Assembly (NCBI GenBank): GCA_035772735.1
Contig: JASDFA010000010.1
Location: 131,505,001-131,569,000 of the forward strand
Direction of reading: 5' to 3'
Origin: Datura wrightii
Taxonomy: Eukaryota > Streptophyta > Magnoliopsida > Solanales > Solanaceae
Length of the DNA: 64,000 nucleotides
Below the pieces are notes generated by a model. It was not told where the DNA came from. It made no database searches and saw nothing but the letters and a program-made list of their open reading frames with translations. The first letter of the stretch is position 1. The number at the start of each line of letters is the position of its first letter. This document shows, in pieces, positions 22,164 to 34,570 of this stretch. The position numbers and the translations under genes were made by a program.

Positions 22164-24320
22164 TGTAATACCCCGAAAGCACAAAGATCATACCCAGGAG
22201 TTGAATTGAAGGAAAACTAGAAATCTAGCACCAGGTCACAGAACGAGTCGTTCTGTGACCTGTGGGGAAGACTACGAGTCGTGAGGAGACTCGTGGTGAG
22301 GTACAGGGCTTGAGTTGAAATTTTGTATTTTGGAAGATCCACGAACCTGACCTTGAGTCGCGGTCAGTCACCACGATTCATGGGATGAGTCGTGGTCAGC
22401 CGGTTGGATATGATTTGAAATTTGGGCAGTGAGGTTGACGGGTGGTGACCACAAGTCGTGGTCACCAGTAACGACTCATGAGGTCCCCGTGACGAGCCCT
22501 AGATGAACCATTCGATAGTGCACTCGACGACTGAGACCATGAGTCGTGGTCTTGGGTAACGAGTTGTCCAGTCCCTCACGGGGACTGGTAGTCAGTTATT
22601 TTCTATGAATTTAGTAAGGACTTTTCCATAATTCCTATGATCCTAAGGTCTAAATTACATCATTTTAAGATACGAATGATGAGTTTTAAGAGGGGTAAGT
22701 TCATTGTAGGGCACTCTTGCTCATGCATGCAAAGTTAGAGAGTTAGAGAGATGATGAAGCTCTTTTTCTTCAAGTTTTCCTTCAATCCTTCATTGGGAAA
22801 TCAAGGTTTGGTAAAATCAGTTCTTCCCTAGGTATGTAGGTATGAATGGGTGAATCCATTCACACCCACACCCAATCTCTCCCTAAATCATGAAATTCCT
22901 ATGTTGATTCTATGGGATTTAATCCAATGCATGAAATTCCTAATTCTCTACATGGGTATGATCTAAATGACTTTTTATTATTGAATTATGAATCATGGGC
23001 AAGTTTTACGTTGTTTTCCATTAAAATCATGTTTCCAGCTTTATAAATTTATATGCCCATTTATGAGAAGTTTGTGAAAGTTGAGATTTATGATGAATGT
23101 TCATGTATGATGAGATATTATTGATAAAAAATATATTTTCAAGTTACCCATGTTTATAAACATGTTTTCAAGGGAATTGAGTATTTTTAAGCATGTTAAA
23201 GTATTGGGCAATGCCCACATGTTCAAGTATGATTTATGATTTATGATATGAATTTCATGATTGATTAATTTATGACGTTGACCGATTCATGGACCCTTGA
23301 TTCATGGCTGAACATGTATTTAAATGGGGATCAATGATGTCAATGTTTATTTGGCCATGAATCTCATGAATGATATTTATGATTTACATAGGAGCCTAAT
23401 GTGCATGTTTTTGGGAGCAGTGTCTAGCACCGAGTAACCCGACGTTCAAAGGACTACGCCGGTGTCTCATAACTGCGTGCCACCGTAGGTTCATATTGAT
23501 ATATTACAATGTTAATGGATTCCCTCTTTCGTGATATCACATACTGCACGTCCCTTGCCTGGCTAGTCTAGGATGACTCTGCCCACTTTAGTGAAATAGT
23601 TGGGACATCATGTAAGACTCTATCATGATGGTGTCGGTTATGACGAGTCCTCTCATTATTCCTCATGATTTAAGCATGGTTATATTCATATTATTTTGGC
23701 TCAAGTTATGTTTAAATGAAGCTTTTCTCATATTATTTTGATTATGACTGGTTTACGAATGTTTTGACAACCTTGAGCCTTATGTTCCATTATGATATTT
23801 ATGTGATGAGCATGTTGTCCTACTCTTATGAACTTTTACGTATTTTAAATGTCTGTTTTACTTATCTTGCATACTCGGTACATTCCACATGCGGAACGCA
23901 TACTTTATGTTGTATTGTTTCATGATACAAGCTCTGATCTTCAGACCCAACACCGTCATTAGCTCATTCCCGGAGTTAGCATTCAGTTCATTGGCCAGTC
24001 CTCATCTCTCGAGGACCAGCTAATATCAGTTATCCTTTATGTTCAGTTTTCCAGACTAGTCGGGTTAGTTGGGGTTGTTGTCCCATCAATCCATCAGATA
24101 TATTAGAGGCTTTCAAACTATATGTAGTATCCAACTGTAATGTATGAAATGCGTTTTGATTTCTACGTTATGTCATGATTATACTTCTGCTATATTATTA
24201 TGTTGAGTATTCTGATTTATTTGATTGAATTAGATGTATGTTCATGCCATGTGTCAACTTGGAGTCTCTCAGGGCTTCTTTTCTCGTGTTGTGATCCGGG
24301 TCTATGTTCGGGTCATGACA
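22164..24320 (+). repeat. 3' LTR of element A
   Basis: Begins TGTAATACCCC and ends GGGTCATGACA, 2157 bp, followed by the ATTAT duplication (24321-24325). Stem-loop 1 (23911-23929) differs from the 5' copy by two changes that still allow G-U pairing. A long imperfect palindrome with 9-base arms lies at 22444-22466. Confidence 0.93.
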
Positions 24321-24325
24321 ATTAT

Positions 24326-26257
24326 CGAATATTAAAATTCAAAACACACCATATATATATCCATGCATCTTGAATAGTAAATTTTGATGGGAAAAGAACC
24401 ACTCATGCAACGCACATATGTGATGTTAGATTGCTCACTCTAATAAATTAAAATTAAAGTTAACTCAGACGGAGAGTATATTATTAATTTAAGTCAAGTG
24501 AATATCATTATTATCATACCTAGTTCCATTGATCCAATATGTAACTCAGATGGAGAATTAATACAAGTTATCAATAACTAGAGACGAAAAATAAATTGAT
24601 TTTAATGAGTCTATCTGATGAGGAAAGAAGACAAATGTCAACATGTAAACTCATTACATTACTGTTATATGCCAATGAAGATCACCCAGATTGAACTCTA
24701 CCACCATTGGTTGAAAGAAAATAATTTTTCTTAATTTTTTAGTTTTCTAGAAAATAGAAAAATATCCAAAAACCTGTCAAAATGACTCCGAATGGACAAA
24801 AAATGGCATTAGACACTACAAAGTAGTGAGTATTGTTAAGTGGGTCGTTTTCGATGAACCAACCAAATTTTAGGTCAATCGAAGTTCATAAAATTTTCGA
24901 TCTCCAAATCGATGACCAAATTCGGGAAAGAGCAATCTGAGGATATTTAAGGGAAAATTAATATGATCTATATTCTTATCATATATCAATTTATGTTGAA
25001 TCATCATGTGTAAGAATGTTCCAGATTTAACATAAATAAAATCGATATAAAGAAGAGTGTTTTCAGACTTAATCAAATTTTAATCCAACGAACTATCTAA
25101 AATCTATCTAAACGACCTCACATTGACGAAAACGACATTGAAACTACAAAGTCATGAGTATCGCACACCAGGTCATTTTCGATGGACTCATCAAATTTCA
25201 TGTCTATCAGAAATCGTGAAGTTCATGACCGTCAGAATAAGACCAAAACTGAATAATTGTTTTAGGCAAAGTTAAGAATTAAAATAGCCTAATTTAAGTT
25301 TTCGTTCTCCTAATTATCCATGAGCACAAGGTATACAATGTGTGTTTTCTTCTGGCAAGACACACAACATCACCTTACAACAAATTCTCCTCTCGATTAA
25401 TACACATGAGAGTCCAAGATATTAGGTTTCTTCCTTTTGGCCCAGTAAAAACATCAATATCTCTTCTCATGAATTAATTATGTGTTACTAGTATCTGAAA
25501 GTAAATCTACTTTCACTAGATGAAGTTTTACCACTAGCATACACTTATCCATGATAATGTTTCACAATACGTTAAGAATATTTATCGACTCAAATAAATA
25601 AACCATTATACCATAATGAATCCTATTTATTAATCAAAATTCTCAATATAATCTCACATATAAAGAATCTAAGAATATTTTTAATGATTCCACATAAATA
25701 ATTCACTATAATAATAATGGTATACTAATCATAAATTCTTATTTTACATAATATTATATAATGTGAGAAAGGAAAACATAATGCCCATGTAATTATAAAT
25801 CATAAGAAAGTGAATCTTTTAAGCATTAGCTTTGTGAGTCTCTTTAAATATTTGTCACTTTCCATCAATTCAATAACGTCAAAATGTAGTATTTGAATAA
25901 GGAAAAGAAAAGAATTGTTTGGCTTCCTAAACCCACGGTTTAAACCCACTTATGCCGCCATTATTATTTTCGTGATGGTCATCAGAACAGCTTATCCAGA
26001 TCGTCAAAACAGTGAGTAAAATCCATATTGCGATTTTCCCCTACCGAGCACATGATCACCGGCGTCCTTTTCCTTTTCTTAAAATTTTTTTTAATAAACT
26101 ACAATAATACAGGAAGTTGCAACATGGCAAAATTAGGAAATATAGAATCCGCTGCATACATTTAATTTCTATGTCGTCACCAAAAGCAAGTTCTTAAACT
26201 CTGCATATATATAATCGATCATATACATATCCTAGATTATCTATTTAGATGCAAGTA
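24326..26257 (-). repeat. Copia leader, copy 2, with an internal diverged duplication
   Basis: AT-rich non-coding sequence on the right of element A. Two segments, about 24785-24905 and 25105-25230, resemble each other (CTACAAAGTAGTGAGTAT versus CTACAAAGTCATGAGTAT, then GTCGTTTTCGATGAAC versus GTCATTTTCGATGGAC), a duplication with a spacing near 320 bp. From 25675 the text aligns with the copy at 849-1439. No coding motif was seen. Confidence 0.6.
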
Positions 26258-26271
26258 GACTTTAATATCAA
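26258..26271 (-). promoter_or_regulatory. Copia primer-binding site, copy 2 (decayed)
   Basis: The minus strand reads TTGATATTAAAGTC, a mutated form of the initiator-Met tRNA site seen at 1440-1453, in the same position relative to the LTR. Confidence 0.6.
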
Positions 26272-26272
26272 T

Positions 26273-27384
26273 TGTAAGATTACATACGAAACGAAAGAAA
26301 TAATTCCGGATCATGCTTGCATTTAATATAGCCAACACATAAACACATATCTTAATAAAGCATAAAATCGATACTTACCTCTTGAATTATGACCGCAAAT
26401 CAATCCTCTTGAAGTTATTGTACAAATTTCCCAATGCATTCTCCAGGTTTGTGATCTTCTGCTATACCCTTAAAATTCTTCGTGTAGGAAATATTTGTGT
26501 GGGCAAGTATTACTTCTCAAAAAGGTCAAAGTCTTCCATCATGTTTCATGGAGGAACAAATTCCTATTTATAACCACGTTTTAGGGTATAAAACCCTAGT
26601 CCCAAAACGTATAGGAATCCTTCTCTCCAAGTAATAGTAGAACTTTCCTTCTAGAAGACCAGTTTATTATTAATCAACATCTTGTAGGATTTTCTTCTTT
26701 TAGAAAATTGGTCTCTTTCTTTCCAAGTTTATTAATTAGTCAGTCATAGCAGGGACCACAAATTTAATTAGTGAGGCTTTCAATTATGGTATTAATTCTC
26801 AAAATGAATGAATTAACCTACTATAATAGATTGCAGATTATTCAACTAAAAATCCGTAATTGCACTCCTCGGTATAATTTCAAATTCGTTCACTAAGTCT
26901 TATTTAACTTTCCATTTTAAGATTACGGATACAAATCGGATCGAATTAAATTTCTGACTATTTAATTTATTGATTAATTTAATCCTTTATTCAAAACGCT
27001 TAACTAATTTCATGTGATGGATACTAAATCCACCTGCAAGGTTTTCACATGAAAACTTATATGCAATCATAAAGGGGTATCATCAATATCAAGGCCGAGA
27101 CATGGATTCTATCAATTAATTATTATTTCACAAATATCATTTTCCATCATCCAACCTATCGGGCATATTTTAACTCACAAAAGATCGAGTTTCATCCTTT
27201 GATAGATCAAAACAACAAACAAATCATATTGATCAAAATAATTATATCAATATTAAGTGTAGAGGTACATTTAATGATCTAGAGAATTTATTTTATTAAG
27301 TCAGATAAAATACTTATCTTTACTTGGTCCATTCAATACATACAAAATCTAGTAGAACAAGAAGTTGAAATTATAGCATTCCCA
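26273..27384 (-). repeat. Copia LTR, right copy
   Basis: Starts TGTAAGATTACATACG and is alignable with 1455-2543 up to about 27384. The sequence that follows (27385-27654) has no partner in the window and may be the U3 start of the same LTR. The minus-strand open frame-like signals in it are not genes. Confidence 0.7.
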
Positions 27385-27654
27385 TAATCAAGATAAATTA
27401 TATTTAATCTTGTGCTACAATCGTACCGATGAATTTGTCCAATTTTCATCGTAGATTGTGAACATATATAAACTCTATACTTATAAGAATCATGATATAA
27501 TCTTCCGTGTATAAGCTAAACTTTATACATTAAATCATCCATTATGTAAGTCAAGGATACATCAACTAATGTATGATCTCTTTAAAACTCTATTAAAATT
27601 GAATAAACAATTGTTCTATAATAAATACTATATGTAAATACATAGTTAATAGTA
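27385..27654. other. AT-rich stretch, possible U3 of the copia LTR
   Basis: No gene, repeat copy or motif is visible. It is AT-rich and lies between the shared part of the copia LTR and the start of a gypsy LTR fragment, so it is either the U3 region missing from the other LTR copy or flanking host DNA. Confidence 0.35.
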
Positions 27655-28519
27655 TGTAACCCATGGTTATTAGTAGTCAAGTGACTCGTTAGTCCACTTA
27701 ACAACTCGTTAAGTGAGTCACTGGTTGTAGAGAGGTCGAGAAGAGTTGAGTTTCAAAGAGACATAACAAGTGGTGAAGTGATCCGTTAAGTGTCATGACG
27801 AATCGTTAACTGGAGGCATCAAGAAAAGATCAGATGGTTGGAAATTTTCTCCAGTGGTAACGGATCAGGGGTGAAGACCCTTCAAGTGTCTTAATAGGTC
27901 GTCAGGTCACCCATTCGATCCGCACAGTGATTTTTCTAGCCGGATTATTAAGGGTGTTTTCGCAATTCCTAAGTTTATATCTCCTAAACTAAGTCATTTT
28001 AAGATCCTAATAGGTTGTAATAAGGAATTTACCCTCATTCTACTCCTAACACCACTAAGTGAAGATCAAAACCCTCAAAAGAAGCTAGGATTCTTCATGA
28101 ATCTTCCCGTGTATTCCCTTTGGGTCTTCAATCAAGTTAAAGATTCTTCAAGCTTAGGTATGTAGGGTTATGAATGGGGAAAATCTTCCACCCTCATGCC
28201 AAATTTAATTTCTATTTCATGATTTCAAGTTTCCAAGAATGATATGTTGAAATTCTAGGGTTAGACCTGATTCTCATGAAATCACTTATGATCTCTTATG
28301 AATTCAAGTTTCCTATGATTAGATTCATGATTTATGATTATGATTGCTTATTTTCTACTAGAATCTCATGGATCTATACTATCAAGTTATGGTGATTTTG
28401 CCTTATTATGCATGATTTTATGAATTTGAAGCTTATGAGCCTATTATTTCAATTATGACTATCTATTCAAGCATGTATGATTCTCATGAAACTCAAGCTA
28501 TTTATCATGCCCAACTTAA
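27655..28519 (+). repeat. Left part of a plus-strand gypsy LTR
   Basis: Starts TGTAACCC and follows the layout of LTR A: a block with ACTCGTTA-type repeats (27680-27910), GGGTGTTTTCGCAATTCC near 27951, then GTATGTAGGGTTATGAATGG near 28160. It stops where element D begins at 28520, and its right part is not found in the window. It is more diverged from A than A is from D or H. Confidence 0.65.
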
Positions 28520-29187
28520 TGTCACAACCCGAACATAGGATCAGATCGAGATACGGGACAAAAAAACCTCGAGAGACTCCAAGTCGACCCATGGTATGAC
28601 CATATCATCTAACTCAATTATATCAAAGCAGAAGATCAACATAATTAACATAGAGGAAGTCCAACAATCTCATAACATCAGAATACATAACTCAAAATGG
28701 AAGCTGATTATATTCTATGTCTGAAAAGCCTCTACTATTGACGAGTTAATGGGACAAGCCCCCAACTAACTCACAAAGGTTTGAAATAGAAAGTACTGGA
28801 TACAACTAAAAAAAATGGCCCTCGAAAGATGAGGACTCACCAACGCTGGCTGGTAAGTGCAAAAACTGCAGGTTTGGCTAATGACGGGATTGAGCCTGAA
28901 TATCCGAACCTGTATCATGAAACGATACCGCATAGAGTATGTGATCAGGATGTGGAATGCAAGTTAAGTAAAACTTCTAGGTAAGTAAAATCATATATCA
29001 TGCATAGCATAAAACATAATCAAGATAAGATTCTAAGAGTAGGACTTGCATGCTATTTTCTGAAATCATGATCTAAACATAACTAAATATCATAATTGAA
29101 TCGAATGACCCAAAGATGAAAACTGATAACCATAAGTAAAACTAAATATTGGGTCAAACCTACTGAAAACATAATATCAAGACTGAT
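28520..29187 (-). repeat. 3' LTR of D, left piece
   Basis: Starts TGTCACAACCCGAACATAGG, matching the reverse complement of the end of LTR A. It carries stem-loops at 28743-28772 and 28911-28929, and a donor-like GGTGAGT on the minus strand at 28841-28835. It ends with CTGAT (29183-29187), the target duplication of solo LTR C. Confidence 0.88.
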
Positions 29188-31604
29188 TTTCATGACCCGA
29201 GTTTATACCCTGGATGAGACACGATACTTGGAGTCATAAGTAACGCCAAGCCAACCCATGATCTATCATAACACTAGTAATTTGAGTAATCATATGCGGA
29301 AGCTTTAGATAATAAAATCATTTAAGGAAGCTAATTTGATAATAGTTCATACATCTAAAAAAAATACTACAGAATGTCTGAGTCTATGTCTGAAAGCCAT
29401 CTACCAATGATGAGTTGCTGGGACAAGCTCCCAGCTAACTCTAAAGTCTATCTGAAAGAAAATAACTAAAAAATAAACATCGCCCTTGAAAGATGAGGAT
29501 TCACCAACTGCAGCTGCTAATATCACCTGAATAAATCGACTAATGATGTTAAGGCTGAGAACCTGTGCCTGTATCATGATATGATACAACATAGAAGGTA
29601 TGTGTCAGTACTTTGAATGTACTGAGTAAGTGAGAGATAATAAACATGAAAGAGCAAGTAACTAACTGAGGTGACATGAAATGACCAACCGAAATACTGA
29701 AAACTGAACAACTAAAATATAGTTGATATGATCACTAATGACCCTGGCTAATGGTCATAAAAATGCCCTGAATTTGAGATACTGATCTAAGGTAAACTGA
29801 ATTGAAATTGTACTGACTAGTGGGAGAGTCTATAACCGATATGTAACCACGTGAGCTAGACGTGGAGTTCGATGTATATGCCCCATCGATAGGACCCAAT
29901 AGGTTATAAAGGCATGAGCTGGGCGATCACAAGTCTGGGGCCATAGGGCCAATAAAATAACCTACGGTGGCAATATAGTTCTGGGAACCTGGGTGCGTTG
30001 GAATCCCAGTCCGCTCGGTGCTAAGTCCTACTCCCACTGGATAGTCCTAGTCTGACTACTAGGCTGATAGCTTGAAACTGGGGTCCAAGACTAAGTTAGG
30101 GATACCTATCTGGAAGTACCATGAGTGTCTTACCAGCCTAATTCTATAACTAGTGCTCTAAGACTGGTCAGAGCTGCTTATCTAGAAGCGTTGTAACCGT
30201 CTAAAGAACAAACAGAATTGAAGCTGGTGGTTCTAAGACTAGTCAAAGCTGCTTATATGGAAGCGTCGTAGCCGTCTAAAGAACCAACTAATAGCTGATA
30301 ACTAATAACGATAATGGACATCTGGGAGGCACCTCTGAAACCTCAGCAAAAGACTATAGTCAAACTGATGAGCTGACATTTCTGAAAAGACTAACAATAC
30401 TAATATTCTAACTAAAGTAGACTAGCATGCAACTGACTGAGATTTCAACTGATATTAATAATATGGAAATTCCAACACTGATAGAATCAAACAACATGAA
30501 TAACTAATCAATTAAGCAAGACTCTAATTTATTGTATTCAAAAGTTAATGCTAGAATCCATTTACAGGCACAAGTATCAACATAATCTCAATGTAACGAG
30601 AATATAGCAACTAACAACATGAATAGCATTCCACATGAGTTTAGTCAAGAAAGATTTCTAAATTTCAAAATCTTAAGGCTAGGACTAATAGGAAAATTTA
30701 AATGGATTTTGGCGCAAAAGAAAAGGACAATTCCCTTGCTAAATTCTCACATACCTGGTGTAGAGTTCTTGAGAGAATCCCGAAGAAATTAGAAGAACTG
30801 AGGAAGCCCTAGTTAGCTCTGAGATGCCTGGCAGGAATTTTTATGCTTTGAGATCGTAGGGTCAGTGGAATGAGAGGGACTAAGTCGATTACCCCTTTAA
30901 TTCTGTCCAAAACATGCCCAAAACAACGTAATTTAGGGATAAAAATAGCTAGAAGTTATGAAAACACTCTTAGAGCATAACAGGAAGAAACTTGCTTCTA
31001 GTCCCCACGAGGCACTCCACAAGTCATAGGGTTGGGAATGACTCGTGTTGCCAAGTCATGGCCTTGTCTGGAAAATCCCCCAACAATCCCTCGCATGGAC
31101 TACGACTGACTACACAAGTCGTCAGGAGACCTAAAGACTCATGACATCTTCCATTGTCACTGAACCAAGAGTTTCTCCTTTAACCCCCACGTTTGGTCAC
31201 GACGAGTCGTCACTTGACCTAACGACTCGTCCCCTCCTTTCGTTGTCAGCACTGCCTAAAGGCTAAGTCTTACTAGGATCCTTTCAACGACCATCACAAC
31301 AAGTCGTTTCTTGACCTAATGACTCTTCATATCTGTAGTTGTCACTGAAACATGTACTATGAATCCTCACTCGACGACTCTTCAAGTCGACTCATTACTT
31401 GACCCAATGAGTCGTCAAGTGGGTCGTCACCCCTAGGCTCCTGGATGAAAATCCCCTATTTCATGCCACGAGTCTAACCATGACTCTTCTAGTCAGTGGA
31501 CGGATCGTGCCACGACTCATTCTGCGGCAACAAAATTTCCTGGTTTTTTTCAGGTTTTTTATGCAAAGTTTGAGTTTGGTCCAGGAATGTTTCAGGGTGT
31601 TACA
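29188..31604 (-). repeat. Solo LTR C (B/I family)
   Basis: This 2417-bp sequence resembles the LTRs of B and I from end to end and finishes with GGTGTTACA. It is flanked by a perfect CTGAT duplication (29183-29187 and 31605-31609) with no internal region, as left by recombination between two LTRs of one element. Its first bases are TTTCATGACCC in place of TGTCA, so the terminal TG has mutated. Perfect stem-loops lie at 29412-29441 and 29570-29588. Confidence 0.9.
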
Positions 31605-33151
31605 CTGATGCACATGCATAACTGAAATCATGAGGAACAATGGGAGACTCGTCATATAACCAACATTACCACGATAGAGCTTACGTGGTCTTGACTATCA
31701 CACTCAAGTGGGCAGAGCCATTCAAAGCTTTGCCAGAGCTAAGGACACTTCCATGATATAGATATCAAGCTGAAGCTCCCTTAGGGGCAAGGGAAGCTCA
31801 CAAGGGAGGTCCAAAATAATCTAAAAATACCTACATTCTTGCGTTGTTCTAAGGCATAGGGTTGAATAACCCTTAGCCTACTCAATGCTAGACACTACTC
31901 TAAAAAACATGCATATGCTCTCCATCGTTTTTCAACAATGTTGAACCATCGTCTAGTGATGAAGCTGACTCATAACATACATACATAAATCTGAAATCAT
32001 AACATGAGGAGCCTTAGCTCAAACAATGCAACAAGCTGAACATAGTGGGAGTCTAGACTCAAAAATCCATGTGGTAAGCTGTTACATGAAATTTAGATAA
32101 ATCATAAAATATACTTGATCATATGGGCTTTCCTAATACTTAATCATTCTTGACATAGGCTTGATCATTCGAAAACATGAACATAGACATGGGTAAATTC
32201 AAAATCATACTTTCTTCATAAACATCTCCTCATGCTTGAATACATATCTCATGGATCTCAACTTTCATGGATGGGAATCATAATTTATAAAACATGAAAA
32301 CATAATTTATAATTGAAATCATTGAAAAATATTCCCATTAATCATAATTAAACATTAGAAACATGCTTAGATCATACCTATGATTGATACTTGGGAAATT
32401 CACATGTTGGGTAAAAACCCCATAGATTCATCAGTAGAATTTCATGAATTGAGAGGGGATTGGGCATGGGTGCGGACAATTAAACCCATTCATAACCCTA
32501 CATAATTGAAGAAATCTGATTCCACAACTTCCTTGATTGCCCAATGAGAATTTGGGGAAAAACTTAAGAAATTTAGGCTTTATCATCCTTAGGAGCTTCT
32601 AGACTTGCATTCGTGGAAGTGAATAAGCCTAGAATGAAGTTACCCCTCTTAAAACACTCTATTTTGAGCTTAAAACAACATAGTTTAGGCATTAGGAACT
32701 TAGGAATTATGGAAAAGTCTCTAATAAATTTGCAGGGAAAAACACACTGCCAGTCCCCATGAGGGACTGGACGACTCGTCATCACTGACCAGGAATCGTG
32801 GTCACTTCCCGTTTCCTGCACTGCACTCTACCTTCTAAGGGTCACCAGGAGGAACACCACGACTTGTGGTGACCAAGTCATTACCCACACTATCCAATCA
32901 TCTAATCTTCAGTCAACTCATGACCACGGGCCACTCGACGAGTCTGGTGCTGACCACGACTCGTGGTCACAACCGTGGTCACCTCAAAACTCAAAATTCA
33001 AACCCAGCCCAAGATCCTCCCCATGAGTCACCCAATGACTCATGGTGCACCCCACGGGTCACTGGACGACTCGTCCTATAACTTGGTGCAAAAATTCTGT
33101 TTTCTCCATTTCAACTCACGGGTCTGATCTTAGGGTTTTTGGGGTATTGCA
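31605..33151 (-). repeat. 3' LTR of D, right piece
   Basis: Continues the D LTR after the second CTGAT and ends GGGGTATTGCA at 33151. It contains the 19-base palindrome TGACCACGACTCGTGGTCA at 32951-32969. The two D pieces together make about 2.2 kb, the same as LTRs A and H. Confidence 0.88.
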
Positions 33152-33152
33152 A

Positions 33153-33165
33153 TATCTCCCCCTAG
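33153..33165 (-). promoter_or_regulatory. Polypurine tract of D
   Basis: The minus strand reads CTAGGGGGAGATA directly before the 3' LTR. Confidence 0.7.
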
Positions 33166-33339
33166 GGAACATTCACCTTCGAATGTGGGAAAACATATTG
33201 AAAAGTAGAGAAATGCTATCACTGGCTCCGAATTGAACTACATGACTGAACTGAATTCCTGAATCACACCTACATTCATTGACGTGAAAGAAACTAAGGC
33301 ATACGAACTGAACATGAAACAGAATAGAGTACTAAGGAG

Positions 33340-34570
33340 GAAACTGATACCTTAAGCTAAAACTGAGCCGTAAGGAAATTGATGTGGGTATTTAGCCATC
33401 ATATCTGCTTCGGATTCCCAGGTAGCTCCCTCAATAAGTTGATTCCTCCATAAAACCTTGACGAAGGCTGCTTCTTTGTTTCTTAGCTTTTGAACTTGAT
33501 GATCAAGTATTTCTACCAGAACCTCCTCATAACTAAGGCTATCTTTCACACCGACACTATCCACCGGAACAACCAAAGTTGGGTCACCCAAACACTTCTT
33601 TAAGAGCGATACATGGAAAATTGGATGAACTGAAGCTAATTCTGAGGACACTCTAACTCATATTATACCTTGCCAACCCGTTTCACAATTCGGTACGGAC
33701 CAACATCACGGGGACTGAGTTTCCCTTTCTTTCCGAACCTCATCACCTCCCTTCATATGAGACACCTTTAGAAACACCCAATCATCAACTCTGAGCCATT
33801 TTCAACCTGTCCCTTATAAGATGAACTTTCTCCATAGGTGATATACACCTTCTCCCATAAAGAGCCTCAAATAGAGCCATCTGAATGCTAGAATGGTAGC
33901 TATTGTTATATGGAAACTTAATGAGAGGAAAATGGTCATCCCAACTACCCTTAAAATCGATCAAACACGCTCTTAACATATCCTCAAGAGTCTAAATGGT
34001 CCACTCAGCCTAACCATCTGTCTGCGGGTGAAAGGTTGTGCTAAGCTTAACCTGGGTACCAAGTCCCTTTTTAAACGATCTCCAAAACTTGGAGGTAAAC
34101 TGAGTACCTCTATCTGATATGATGGACAATGGCACTCCATGAAATCGACCTAACACCTTAATGTATAGTTTGTCATAATCCTCCATTGAATCGGTAGTTT
34201 TGACAGGTAGGAAATAAGCTGCTTTAGTCAACCTGTCCACAACCACCCAAATAGAGTCATACTATCGACGAGTGCGAGGCAACCCTGTAATGAAGTCCAT
34301 ATTGATCTCCTTCTACTTCCAAGTTGGGATACTAATGTCTTGAAGAACACCCCAAGGTCTTTGATGTTCCACTTTCACCTGTTGACAATTCAGACACTTA
34401 GCCACAAATTCTGCTATGTCCTTCTTCATGCCACTCCACCAATAGACTTCCCGTAGGTCACGGTACATCTTGGTGGAACCTAGATGTATAGAGTATCTGG
34501 AACCATGGGCCTTGTGCAACATCTGATCTCTCAAATCATCAACATCTGGAACACACAAACGACCCTAATA
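33340..34570 (-). pseudogene. Element D integrase and chromodomain-like tail
   Basis: Zinc region MLHKAHGSRYSIHLGSTKMY and CLNCQQVK (34558-34313), then a TAG at 34264-34262, core LSIISDRGTQFTSKFWRSF (34246-34010) and LLRACLIDFKGSWDDHFPLI-like text (33979-33785, starts MLRACLIDF). After ALYGRRCISPM the text jumps to EKVHLIRDRLKMAQS, so about 25 codons are deleted relative to element H. The tail 33651-33352 has SELASVHPIFHVSLLKKCLG and VKVLWRNQLIEGATWESEAD, an intact-looking chromodomain segment. TGG to TAG near 34310 and other stops break the gene. Confidence 0.8.

Larger units (their letters stand above)
5203..24320 (+). mobile_element. Gypsy element A (Tekay/Del-like chromovirus), carrying nested element B
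   Basis: Plus-strand element with LTRs 5203-7350 and 22164-24320, flanked by a perfect ATTAT duplication at 5198-5202 and 24321-24325. Domain order after removing nested element B is gag, protease, reverse transcriptase, RNase H, integrase, chromodomain-like tail, the order of Ty3/gypsy chromoviruses. Without B it would be about 9.4 kb. All domains carry stops or frameshifts. In a 150-base comparison of its LTRs (from about 5651 and 22613) I count roughly 19 differences, so it is not recent. Confidence 0.93.
849..27654 (-). mobile_element. Decayed Ty1/copia retrotransposon locus, interrupted by element A
   Basis: On the minus strand the order is: LTR (27384 or 27654 down to 26273), primer site, AT-rich leader (26257-24326), the 19.1-kb insertion of element A, more leader-like repeats (5202-4280), copia pre-integrase and integrase remnants (about 4170-3224), a second LTR copy (2543-1455), then a second primer site and leader (1453-849). 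A leader after the second LTR suggests a tandem or recombined arrangement, not one complete element. No gag, reverse transcriptase or RNase H could be recognised. The outer borders are uncertain and no target duplication was found. Confidence 0.7.

Noticed and set aside
5203..24320. Possibility that the gypsy elements are integrated pararetroviruses
   Set aside because: LTRs with TG/CA ends, target duplications, primer sites and integrase with chromodomain are all those of Ty3/gypsy retrotransposons; no movement or coat protein of plant viruses was seen.
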